Shown: positions 52,485 through 59,585 of the stretch, one piece after another
How positions within the stretch are numbered: position 1 is the first letter of the stretch
How the letters are laid out: each line of letters starts with the position of its first letter
Origin: Streptomyces antibioticus
GTDB taxonomy: Bacteria; Actinomycetota; Actinomycetes; Streptomycetales; Streptomycetaceae
NCBI RefSeq assembly: GCF_001514065.1
Contig: NZ_KQ948431.1
Span: 263,434 to 327,433, forward strand
Direction: 5' to 3'
Length of the DNA stretch: 64,000 nt
Program-made: the position numbers and the translations under genes
The notes under the pieces: model-generated
What the model was told of the DNA's origin: nothing
What the model saw: only the letters and a program-made list of their open reading frames with translations
Databases searched by the model: none

Positions 52485-53533
52485 CAGCCGTGAGCAGGGA
52501 CATCGCCGTCGTCGCCTTCGCCCAGTCCGACATCCTGCGCACCACCGAGGAACAGTCCGAGGTGGAGATGCTGATGCCGGTCCTGCACGACGTCCTCGAC
52601 CGGACCGGCCTGAAGACCGCCGACATCGGCTTCACCTGCTCCGGCTCCTGCGACTACCTCGCCGGACGCGCCTTCTCCTTCACCCTCGCCCTCGACGGCG
52701 TGGGCGCCTGGCCGCCGATCTCCGAGTCGCACGTGGAGATGGACGGCGCGTGGGCGCTGTACGAGGCGTGGACCAAGCTCCGTTCGGGGGACGCGGACAC
52801 CGCGCTGGTGTACTCGTACGGCAAGTCCTCGCCCGGCTCCGTCCGCGACGTACTGACCCGGCAGCTCGACCCGTACTACGTGGCACCCCTGTGGCCCGAC
52901 TCCGTCGCCCTCGCCGCCCTCCAGGCGCAGGCCCTGATCGACGCGGGCGACACCGACGAGCCCGCCCTGGCCGGGATCGCCGCCCGCAGCCGCGCCACCG
53001 ACAACACCCGTGCCCAGCTGCGAGGTTCGGTGCCACAAGGCGACTACGTCGTACGACCCCTGCGCACCGGCGACTGCCCGCCCATCGGCGACGGCGCCGC
53101 CGCCGTCGTCCTCGCCGCGGGGGAGCGCGCCCGGGAACTGTGCCCGCGCCCTGCCTGGATCCGCGGCATCGACCACCGCGTCGAGGCCCACGGCCTCGGC
53201 GTCCGCAACCTGACCGACTCACCCTCCGCGCGCCTGGCCGCCGAGAAGGCGGGCGCCTTCGAACGGCCCGTGGACACCGCCGAGTTGCACGCCCCGTTCA
53301 GCTCGCAGGAGGTCGTGCTGCGCAAGGCGCTGCGGCTGGACGGGAACGTACGGGTCAACCCGTCCGGCGGCGCCCTCGCCGCCAACCCGATGATGGCCGC
53401 CGGGCTGATCCGCATCGGTGAGGCCGCCTCGCGCATCCACCGGGGCGAGTCCGACCGGGCTCTCGCCCATGCCACCTCCGGCCCCTGTCTGCAACAGAAC
53501 CTGGTCGCCGTACTCGAAGGGGATCCGCGATGA
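52481..53533 (+). CDS. Thiolase-like lipid-transfer protein, Ltp4-like
   Basis: 350 residues of the SCP2-type thiolase group. ISESHVEMDGAWALYEAW, a PPIGDGAAAVVLAAGERA stretch, VNPSGGALAANPMMAAGLIRI and a final THAT-like HATSGPCLQQN are visible. The N-terminal nucleophile Cys is not clearly at the usual DGxxxxGxxC position, suggesting an aldolase-like rather than thiolytic reaction. Start GTG 52481 overlaps the DUF35 stop and has AAGGAG upstream. Confidence 0.87.
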   Translation: MTAVSRDIAVVAFAQSDILRTTEEQSEVEMLMPVLHDVLDRTGLKTADIGFTCSGSCDYLAGRAFSFTLALDGVGAWPPISESHVEMDGAWALYEAWTKLRSGDADTALVYSYGKSSPGSVRDVLTRQLDPYYVAPLWPDSVALAALQAQALIDAGDTDEPALAGIAARSRATDNTRAQLRGSVPQGDYVVRPLRTGDCPPIGDGAAAVVLAAGERARELCPRPAWIRGIDHRVEAHGLGVRNLTDSPSARLAAEKAGAFERPVDTAELHAPFSSQEVVLRKALRLDGNVRVNPSGGALAANPMMAAGLIRIGEAASRIHRGESDRALAHATSGPCLQQNLVAVLEGDPR

Positions 53534-54696
53534 GCAAGGAGCCCGTGGCCGTCACAGGCATCGGCCAGACCAAGCACGTCGCCGCCCGCCGGGACGTCTC
53601 GATCGCCGGACTCGTCCGGGAGGCCGCGCAACGGGCCCTCGACGACGCCGAGTTGACATGGGCCGACATCGACGCCGTCGTCATCGGCAAGGCGCCCGAC
53701 TTCTTCGAGGGCGTCATGATGCCGGAGCTGTACCTGGCGGACGCGCTCGGTGCGGTGGGCAAGCCGATGCTGCGGGTGCACACGGCGGGATCGGTCGGCG
53801 GGTCCACCGCACTGGTCGCCGCCAACCTGGTGGCGGCCCGCGTCCACGGGACCGTGCTCACCGTCGCCTTCGAGAAGCAGTCCGAGTCCAACGCCATGTG
53901 GGGACTGTCCCTCCCCATCCCCTTCCAGCAGCCGCTGCTGGCCGGGGCGGGCGGCTTCTTCGCGCCGCACGTGCGCGCCTACATGCGCCGCACCGGCGCG
54001 CCCGACACGGTCGGTTCCCTGGTCGCGTACAAGGACCGGCGCAACGCGCTGAAGAACCCCTACGCGCACCTGCACGAGCACGACATCACCCTGGAGAAGG
54101 TCCAGGCCTCGCCCATGCTCTGGGACCCCATCCGCTACTCCGAGACCTGCCCGTCCTCCGACGGCGCCTGCGCGATGGTGCTCACCGACCGGGCCGGGGC
54201 CGCCCGCGCGCCCCGACCGGCCGCCTGGATGCTCGGCGGCGCCATGCGCAGCGAACCCACCCTCTTCGCCGGCAAGGACGCGGTGTCACCGCAGGCGGGC
54301 AAGGACTGCGCGGCGGACGTGTACCGGCAGGCGGGCATCGCCGACCCGCGCCGGGACATCGACGCGGTCGAGATGTACGTGCCGTTCTCCTGGTACGAGC
54401 CCATGTGGCTGGAGAACCTGGGCTTCGCCGACGAGGGCGAGGGCTGGAAGCTCACCGAGTCGGGGGTGACCGAACTCGACGGGGACCTGCCGGTCAACAT
54501 GTCGGGCGGCGTCCTGTCCACCAACCCCATCGGCGCCTCCGGCATGATCCGCTTCGCGGAGGCGGCGCTCCAGGTGCGCGGGCAGGCGGGGGAGCACCAG
54601 GTGGACGGGGCGCGGAAGGTGCTCGGGCACGCCTACGGCGGCGGCTCGCAGTTCTTCTCGATGTGGCTCGTGGGGGCCGAACCCCCTGATGCGTGA
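53530..54696 (+). CDS. Thiolase-like lipid-transfer protein, Ltp3-like
   Basis: 388 residues, second thiolase of the pair. VHTAGSVGGSTALVAANLV (where thiolases have the reactive Cys, here VHTAGSVGG), CPSSDGACAMVLTDRAG, VEMYVPFSWYEPMW and NMSGGVLSTNPIGASGMIRFAEAAL are conserved. Loss of the reactive Cys fits an aldol-type or structural role in an Ltp heterocomplex. Coupled by ATGA to the upstream gene. Ends the operon. Confidence 0.87.
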   Translation: MSKEPVAVTGIGQTKHVAARRDVSIAGLVREAAQRALDDAELTWADIDAVVIGKAPDFFEGVMMPELYLADALGAVGKPMLRVHTAGSVGGSTALVAANLVAARVHGTVLTVAFEKQSESNAMWGLSLPIPFQQPLLAGAGGFFAPHVRAYMRRTGAPDTVGSLVAYKDRRNALKNPYAHLHEHDITLEKVQASPMLWDPIRYSETCPSSDGACAMVLTDRAGAARAPRPAAWMLGGAMRSEPTLFAGKDAVSPQAGKDCAADVYRQAGIADPRRDIDAVEMYVPFSWYEPMWLENLGFADEGEGWKLTESGVTELDGDLPVNMSGGVLSTNPIGASGMIRFAEAALQVRGQAGEHQVDGARKVLGHAYGGGSQFFSMWLVGAEPPDA

Positions 54697-54802
54697 AACG
54701 CCACCCGGAAGGTCGTGGAAAGGTCCCCCTCACGTGGCCTGTCGGCGGCCGAAGTGGATCGCTAGGCTGGCCGCGGACGACGCAATCGGGAGGAGCACGG
54801 AC

Positions 54803-55045
54803 GTGGCCGAGACCACCATCCAGCAGCAGCCGCTCATGGGCTGGGACAAGCCCGAGCTGGACCTCAGCACCGCCGAATGGCAGTCCAGCAGCCGTGGCGT
54901 GGGGGATGTCCAGATCGCCTTTGTCGAGGGATTCATCGCGATGCGCAACAGCGGCCGCCCGGAGAGCCCTTCCCTGATCTTCACACCCGCCGAGTGGGGC
55001 GCCTTCGTGTCGGGCGCGAGGGAAGGGGAGTTCGACCTCACCTGA
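54803..55045 (+). CDS. DUF397 domain protein
   Basis: 80 residues. The DUF397 pattern is seen in LSTAEWQSSSRG, VQIAFVEGFIAMRNSGRPESPSLIFTPAEW (positions about 23-70). Streptomyces has dozens of such small proteins, normally next to an XRE/WhiJ-type regulator and linked to development. Here no regulator is adjacent. GGAGG 9 nt before GTG 54803 fixes the start. It lies 107 bp after the ltp operon and may be separate. Confidence 0.85.
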   Translation: MAETTIQQQPLMGWDKPELDLSTAEWQSSSRGVGDVQIAFVEGFIAMRNSGRPESPSLIFTPAEWGAFVSGAREGEFDLT

Positions 55046-55071
55046 GAGCAGACGGGACGAGGTGACGTGTC

Positions 55072-55090
55072 GCGGCTCGGTGTGAGCCGC
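55072..55090 (+). terminator. Hairpin after the DUF397 gene
   Basis: Perfect 7-bp stem GCGGCTC / GAGCCGC with a 5-nt loop, 27 bp after the stop. Confidence 0.6.
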
Positions 55091-55207
55091 TGATCCGGGG
55101 GTGTTCCACCCGTTTTTCCGGACACGCGACCGTGAGCACACCCCCGGGGTGACGGCCTGAGCGAGGCTGGCCCCGGGGGACGGTCGTAACCCGGAGGTGA
55201 GGAACCC

Positions 55208-56110
55208 ATGAGCACCCTGCCGGTCATCGCGGCGGTCGACGGTTCGGACGACAGCCTGCGCGCCCTGGACTGGGCCGTGGACGCCGCCCGCAGGCGGCAG
55301 GCACCGCTGCGGGTGGTCCATGTACGGCAGTACGCCGCCTGGGCCCAGCCCGACGTGCTGGTCGCCGGGCCGCCCGCGCCGGACGACGACCCGGTCCTCG
55401 ACGACGTGCGCGACCGCCTCGCGGACATCGCCGACCTGCCGGTCATGGAGTACCTCGCGCTGGAGGGCGCACCGAGCGCCGTCGTGCCCGAACTCGGCTC
55501 CACGGCCCAGCTGTTGGTGCTCGGCTCCCGTGGGCGCGGCGGTTTCGCCAGCCTATTGCTCGGCTCCAACGGCATGGCCGCGGCCCGCGACGCGGAGTGC
55601 CCGGTGGTCGTGGTGCCCCCGCCGGGACGTGAGGTGCACGCGGACGTGGAGGCTGAACCGGGCCCGCGCGTGGTCGTCGGCCTCCAGGTCGACGCCCCCG
55701 ACGAGGCGACGCTCGCCTTCGCTCACACTGAGGCCGCCCTGCGCGGCGCCCGCCTCCAGGTGGTCGCCGCCTACCAGTGGCCGCTCCAGGCCTGGGCCGT
55801 CCCCGGCGAACTCGTCCCGCCGGTGATCGACCAGGACGCCGTCGAGAACGAGACCCGCACGCTTGCCGAGGGATTCCTCGCCCCGCACCGCAAGCGCCAC
55901 CCCGACGTGTCCGTCGACATCCAGGCGACGCCGGGCGACGCGGCGGGCCATCTCGTCGCCGCCTCGAAGGACGCCGAGCTGGTCGTCGTCGGCCGCCACC
56001 GGCGCAGACTGCTGGCGCCGGCGCGCATGATGGGCTCGGTGACACAGGCGGTGCTGCTGCATGCGGCGAGCCCGGTGGCGGTGGTGCCGCCCGGGGCGGC
56101 TCATGAATGA
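55208..56110 (+). CDS. Tandem universal stress protein
   Basis: 300 residues with two UspA domains (about 5-140 and 150-295). Each has the ATP-binding G-x2-G-x9-G-S pattern in its own form: GSRGRGGFASLLLGSNG in the first, VGRHRRRLLAPARMMGSVT in the second. Universal stress proteins in actinomycetes respond to hypoxia, redox and antibiotic stress. GAGG precedes ATG 55208. No DosR/OsdR-type box was recognised in the 162-bp upstream gap. Confidence 0.9.
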   Translation: MSTLPVIAAVDGSDDSLRALDWAVDAARRRQAPLRVVHVRQYAAWAQPDVLVAGPPAPDDDPVLDDVRDRLADIADLPVMEYLALEGAPSAVVPELGSTAQLLVLGSRGRGGFASLLLGSNGMAAARDAECPVVVVPPPGREVHADVEAEPGPRVVVGLQVDAPDEATLAFAHTEAALRGARLQVVAAYQWPLQAWAVPGELVPPVIDQDAVENETRTLAEGFLAPHRKRHPDVSVDIQATPGDAAGHLVAASKDAELVVVGRHRRRLLAPARMMGSVTQAVLLHAASPVAVVPPGAAHE

Positions 56111-56149
56111 GGCGGCTAATGGGTAAGCGCACCCTCTATCATTAGATTC

Positions 56150-56740
56150 ATGCAGGACTCGATCAGCGGGGACGCCCGCCTCGCCCTCGACCTCGCCCTC
56201 ACCATCCGCCACGACGGCCACGGCGGTGTCGCCGACGACCTGAGCGACCCGGCCGGCCTGACCGCCTGGGTCCAGGGCCATGTGGCGCCGGGCCATGTGT
56301 CCGGAGCCGCGGAGCTGGCCGCCGTACGCGAACTGCGCGCGGCGGTAAGGGCGTTGTTCGCCCACGCGGTACGCCCCGGAGCCCCGAGCCCGGCCGACGC
56401 GGCCCGTCTGATGCCGGTGGAGGATGCCGTCGTGCTCCTCAATGCCGCGGCGGCCCGTACGCCCACCGTGCCGGTCCTCCACTGGGCTGAGGATGCCGAA
56501 CCCGTCGTGGAGCACCGGGTGCCGGACGGCGAGGAGGACCTCACGGCGGTGCTCGCGCGGGCCGCGATCACCTTCCTCGCCGGCCCCGACCGGCAGCGGC
56601 TGCGCGCCTGCCACGGACCACGCTGCGTGCGGTACTTCCTCAAGGAACATCCACGGCAGGAGTGGTGCAAGCCGGCGTGCGGCAACCGGGCGCGGGTGGC
56701 CCGGCATCATGAGCGGCACCGGCAAGGGGCTGGGTCATGA
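56150..56740 (+). CDS. CGNR zinc-finger (ABATE-domain) regulator
   Basis: 196 residues. The N-terminal ABATE-type ligand domain (about 1-145, DARLALDLALTIRHDG) is followed by the CGNR zinc finger: C-x4-C and C-x3-C-GNR in RACHGPRCVRYFLKEH and WCKPACGNRARVARHHER. These proteins bind DNA as stress or metabolite-responsive regulators. ATG 56150 has no ribosome site; a TATCAT at 56138-56143 could be its -10, giving a leaderless or near-leaderless mRNA. It overlaps the convergent caspase gene by 6 bp. Confidence 0.88.
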   Translation: MQDSISGDARLALDLALTIRHDGHGGVADDLSDPAGLTAWVQGHVAPGHVSGAAELAAVRELRAAVRALFAHAVRPGAPSPADAARLMPVEDAVVLLNAAAARTPTVPVLHWAEDAEPVVEHRVPDGEEDLTAVLARAAITFLAGPDRQRLRACHGPRCVRYFLKEHPRQEWCKPACGNRARVARHHERHRQGAGS

Positions 56741-58921
56741 GCAGGCGGAGATGTCCCAGAAGGAGATCGAGCCGTCCTTGCCGACGATCGCCAGGTTCTT
56801 GTCGTCGTAGCCGAATTTCAGTGTGTTCGCCATGCCGATGCCGGTGAGCGCGGAGACCGTCTCGTGGCTCTTCACGTCCCACAGCCCCACCTTGCCGGAG
56901 TCTTCGGCCCCGTAGGCGATGACCTTGCCATGGGGACTGAATCCGAGGAAGACCGCCTTGTTGCTGATGTCTGCGACGAACTCGCGGTTCCGGACGTCCC
57001 ACAGCCGCAGATCCCCGTTCGGAGACCCTGCGGCGAGGGTTGTGCCGTCGGGGCTGAAGACTCCGGCAGCGGCGCCGGACAGGCGTGCGTCGATGTCGCC
57101 GGTTGCCACGTCGATGAGGCGCAATGGTTCTGATTTGTCACTGGACCAGGCCGCGAAGGTCTCGCCGTCGGGGCTGAACCGTCCACCGGCGGAGCCGGAG
57201 ACGGTGGCGATCGTGTCCCCGTCGGCCACGTTCCACACCTTCGCCTTGCCGTCGTGGCCGACGGTCGCGAGGGTCTTTCCGTCGCGGCTGAATTCCATGG
57301 TCTCCACACCGTTGTCGTGGCCGGTGAGGGTGCGAATGCTCTTGCCTGTGCTGGTGTTCCACAGCTGTATGGGGTTCTTGTACCCCTTGTCGGGGTGCGA
57401 CGCGTCGGCGGTGGCGAGCATCGTGCCCGCGGGGTTGACGGCCGCGCTTGCGACTCCATCGGCACTCGTGCGGACGGAGATGGTCCGTCCCGTGGCCACG
57501 GTGTGCAGGTGGACCGTGGCGGCTTCGTCCGGGTTGTAGGGGCCCTGGGTGACAAGGAATTTCCCGCCGGGGCTGAACCCGACGGCGTTGTTGGGAAGTG
57601 TCTGGTGATCGAGCACGGACTTCTGCGTGCGGGTCTCCGCATCCCACAGCCGTACGGTGTTCTCGCTGCCGGCGTCCACCGTGAGGAACGTCTTCTCATC
57701 CGGGCTGAATTCGATCCACCGATTTCCCTTGCGCGAGAGGGTGTCCGTGGGCTTCAGGACGGTGGGGCAGGGGGCGGAGTCGTCGTCCCCGCCGCCGTAG
57801 ACGAGCAGTCCACCCACGACCGCTGCCAACGCGAGAGCGACTGCCGTGGCGGTGAGGACGTAGAACCTTCTGCGCTGCGGGCGCCGCGGGGCGGCAGTCA
57901 CTGGAGTGGTGGACACCTCCGGTTCCAGTACCGGCTCTGATTCCGGTGGTCTCGCAGCCGCTTCCTGCTGCTCCGGCGCCGCCACCGGCCGCAGCTTCGC
58001 CATCGCCGCCGTCGACACCACCTTGCTGTCGTCCTCCGCGAGCCGCTGCATCTCCTCCAGGGCCACCGCCCGCACCCGCTCGTTGCCGATGCGGCGCAGA
58101 TGCGCGAGGCCGTCGAGTGCCGAGAGGCGGTCCGTGGCGATGGGGCTGGCCAGCGCGTTTCGCAGATGGGCGGGGAGGGACCAGTTGACGTTGCGGGCGA
58201 TGACGATCCGGCCCTCGACGTTGTCTAGCTTCTTCGGGCGCTGCTGCGGCATCTCGTCGACGACCCGGTCGTGGACGTAGCCGTACAGCTCGTCGAGGGT
58301 GATGTCGCCGTCCCCGTCGAGATCGGCGCTGCCGTCGCGGAGCCCGGCCACCAGGTAGCGGGTGAAGACGGACTGGGTGGCCTGGCCGAGGGCACGGTCG
58401 CCCTCGAAGGAGTACTGGGTGGCGTCCGAGGCGGTGAGCACGGTGCGGCCGTGGCCCTGGAAGCGCTCCAGGGTGTGCACCGCCGGATCCCCCTTGGAGA
58501 GCCGGCCGGCCGGGAAGGCACCGCTGTAGCAGCAGTCCAGGATCAGCACCTTCTGCCGGGACGGGCAGCCCTCCATGGCCTGGTCGATGTGTTCGGCCGG
58601 CAATGCGGTGAACAGCAGGCTGTCGCGTCGGGTGTTGGTCATGGCCAGATAGAGGCGACCGCTGTCGTCCTTGAGTCCGTGACCGGTGAAGTACAGGAGC
58701 GTGAGGTCGTCACGGCGCCGGTCGCGGTAGAAGTCGCCGATGGCCTCGCCGACCCGGTGGTGCGGCTGGTTGATCAGCGTGGTGACCTCGAACCCCGCGA
58801 TGTCGGGGTCCCGCAGCACGGAGGCGAGCGACTCGGCGTCATGGGCCGGGGCGGTCAACTGCCGCAGCCCGCTGTCCTGGTGCTCGTACGTGGCGACGAG
58901 CAGCGCCAGTCGGCGTCCCAT
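56735..58921 (-). CDS. Caspase-like (C14) peptidase with WD40 repeats
   Basis: 728 residues. Residues 1-245 are a caspase-fold peptidase: the His is in LLYFTGHGLKDD and the Cys in VLILDCCYSGAF. An EF-hand-like loop (DLDGDGDITLDEL) follows near residue 200, then a helical linker, one transmembrane helix (about 350-372, YVLTATAVALALAAVVGGLLV), and a C-terminal seven-bladed WD40-type propeller (VRLWDAET, IQLWNTST, AKVWNVAD, LRLWDVRN, VGLWDVKS). The peptidase is cytoplasmic and the propeller external. It lies 6 bp after EACC1. Such caspase modules belong to predicted death-like conflict systems. Confidence 0.9.
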   Translation of the reverse strand: MGRRLALLVATYEHQDSGLRQLTAPAHDAESLASVLRDPDIAGFEVTTLINQPHHRVGEAIGDFYRDRRRDDLTLLYFTGHGLKDDSGRLYLAMTNTRRDSLLFTALPAEHIDQAMEGCPSRQKVLILDCCYSGAFPAGRLSKGDPAVHTLERFQGHGRTVLTASDATQYSFEGDRALGQATQSVFTRYLVAGLRDGSADLDGDGDITLDELYGYVHDRVVDEMPQQRPKKLDNVEGRIVIARNVNWSLPAHLRNALASPIATDRLSALDGLAHLRRIGNERVRAVALEEMQRLAEDDSKVVSTAAMAKLRPVAAPEQQEAAARPPESEPVLEPEVSTTPVTAAPRRPQRRRFYVLTATAVALALAAVVGGLLVYGGGDDDSAPCPTVLKPTDTLSRKGNRWIEFSPDEKTFLTVDAGSENTVRLWDAETRTQKSVLDHQTLPNNAVGFSPGGKFLVTQGPYNPDEAATVHLHTVATGRTISVRTSADGVASAAVNPAGTMLATADASHPDKGYKNPIQLWNTSTGKSIRTLTGHDNGVETMEFSRDGKTLATVGHDGKAKVWNVADGDTIATVSGSAGGRFSPDGETFAAWSSDKSEPLRLIDVATGDIDARLSGAAAGVFSPDGTTLAAGSPNGDLRLWDVRNREFVADISNKAVFLGFSPHGKVIAYGAEDSGKVGLWDVKSHETVSALTGIGMANTLKFGYDDKNLAIVGKDGSISFWDISACS

Positions 58922-58927
58922 GGCCGG

Positions 58928-59338
58928 TCAGTCCTCCGTGTGGCGGCGGATGTACGCCTCGACGAGCGCGCGCCGTTCGTCGGCGGTGGCGTGCTCCAGC
59001 TCGATCGTGTCCCCGTCGATCGTCAGCGACACCCGGTGCCGGGCGGCCGAGCGCCCCAGCCAGTCCCGCACCGTCTCCACGAGCGAGGTGAACACCCCGC
59101 CCGACGCGCTGAGCGCCACGACGACGGCCCCGATGGTGATCGCGTCGGCGCCCTTGGCCCCATCTGGAGCCGGGGTGCCGACCGGTACCCGCACCGACTC
59201 CACGTCCAACTCGGACAGCTCGGAGCGGAGTTGACGAGCCGCTCGTTCGCCCGCCTCGGCGCCGAACTCCGGATCGGCCACAAGGTCCACCCGTACGTCC
59301 ATCACCCGGCCGATGGCCGCCGTTGTGTCGTCGCCCAT
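58928..59338 (-). CDS. Effector-associated constant component 1 (EACC1)-like protein
   Basis: 136 residues. The order MDVRVDLVADPEFGAEA, ARQLRSELSELDVESVRVP, GADAITIGAVVVALSASGGVF (a glycine-rich helix), VRDWLG and VSLTIDGDTIEL matches the EACC1 component described in actinobacterial conflict systems, where it accompanies a peptidase effector. The ATG 59338 follows GGGGA; an internal ATG at 59302 is possible. Upstream partner in the operon with the caspase gene. Confidence 0.75.
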   Translation of the reverse strand: MGDDTTAAIGRVMDVRVDLVADPEFGAEAGERAARQLRSELSELDVESVRVPVGTPAPDGAKGADAITIGAVVVALSASGGVFTSLVETVRDWLGRSAARHRVSLTIDGDTIELEHATADERRALVEAYIRRHTED

Positions 59339-59485
59339 GCTGTCCCCGGCCTTCCCCCGATGGCGCATTCCCACTCGACCCTCCCCACAGTGTGGCCTTC
59401 CGGAGGCTTGTGCGGCAGCCGCTCGCCACACCTGGCCGGTCCGAATGCCGACGCGAGCCCCAACCTCGGCCAGTAATGCCCGAAC

Positions 59486-59501
59486 CGGGTCGCGCGACCC
59501 G
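59486..59501. promoter_or_regulatory. 16-bp perfect palindrome before the AAA/LuxR regulator
   Basis: CGGGTCGCGCGACCCG is perfectly self-complementary. It overlaps the -35 position of a TACGCT -10-like element at 59511-59516, in the divergent region between EACC1 and the regulator. Confidence 0.5.
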
Positions 59502-59585
59502 CGTGAGGCGTACGCTGAGGTGCCTGTAGGTCACGGTGTGCGCCCGCTCCCCGCGCGGACGTAGCGCCGCGGCAGGGGGTGTGCC

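Noticed and set aside
55097-55149. GGGGGTGT ... ACACCCCC inverted repeat before the universal stress gene
   Set aside because: The arms are simple G/C runs about 40 nt apart and could pair by chance; no known stress-regulator box fits.
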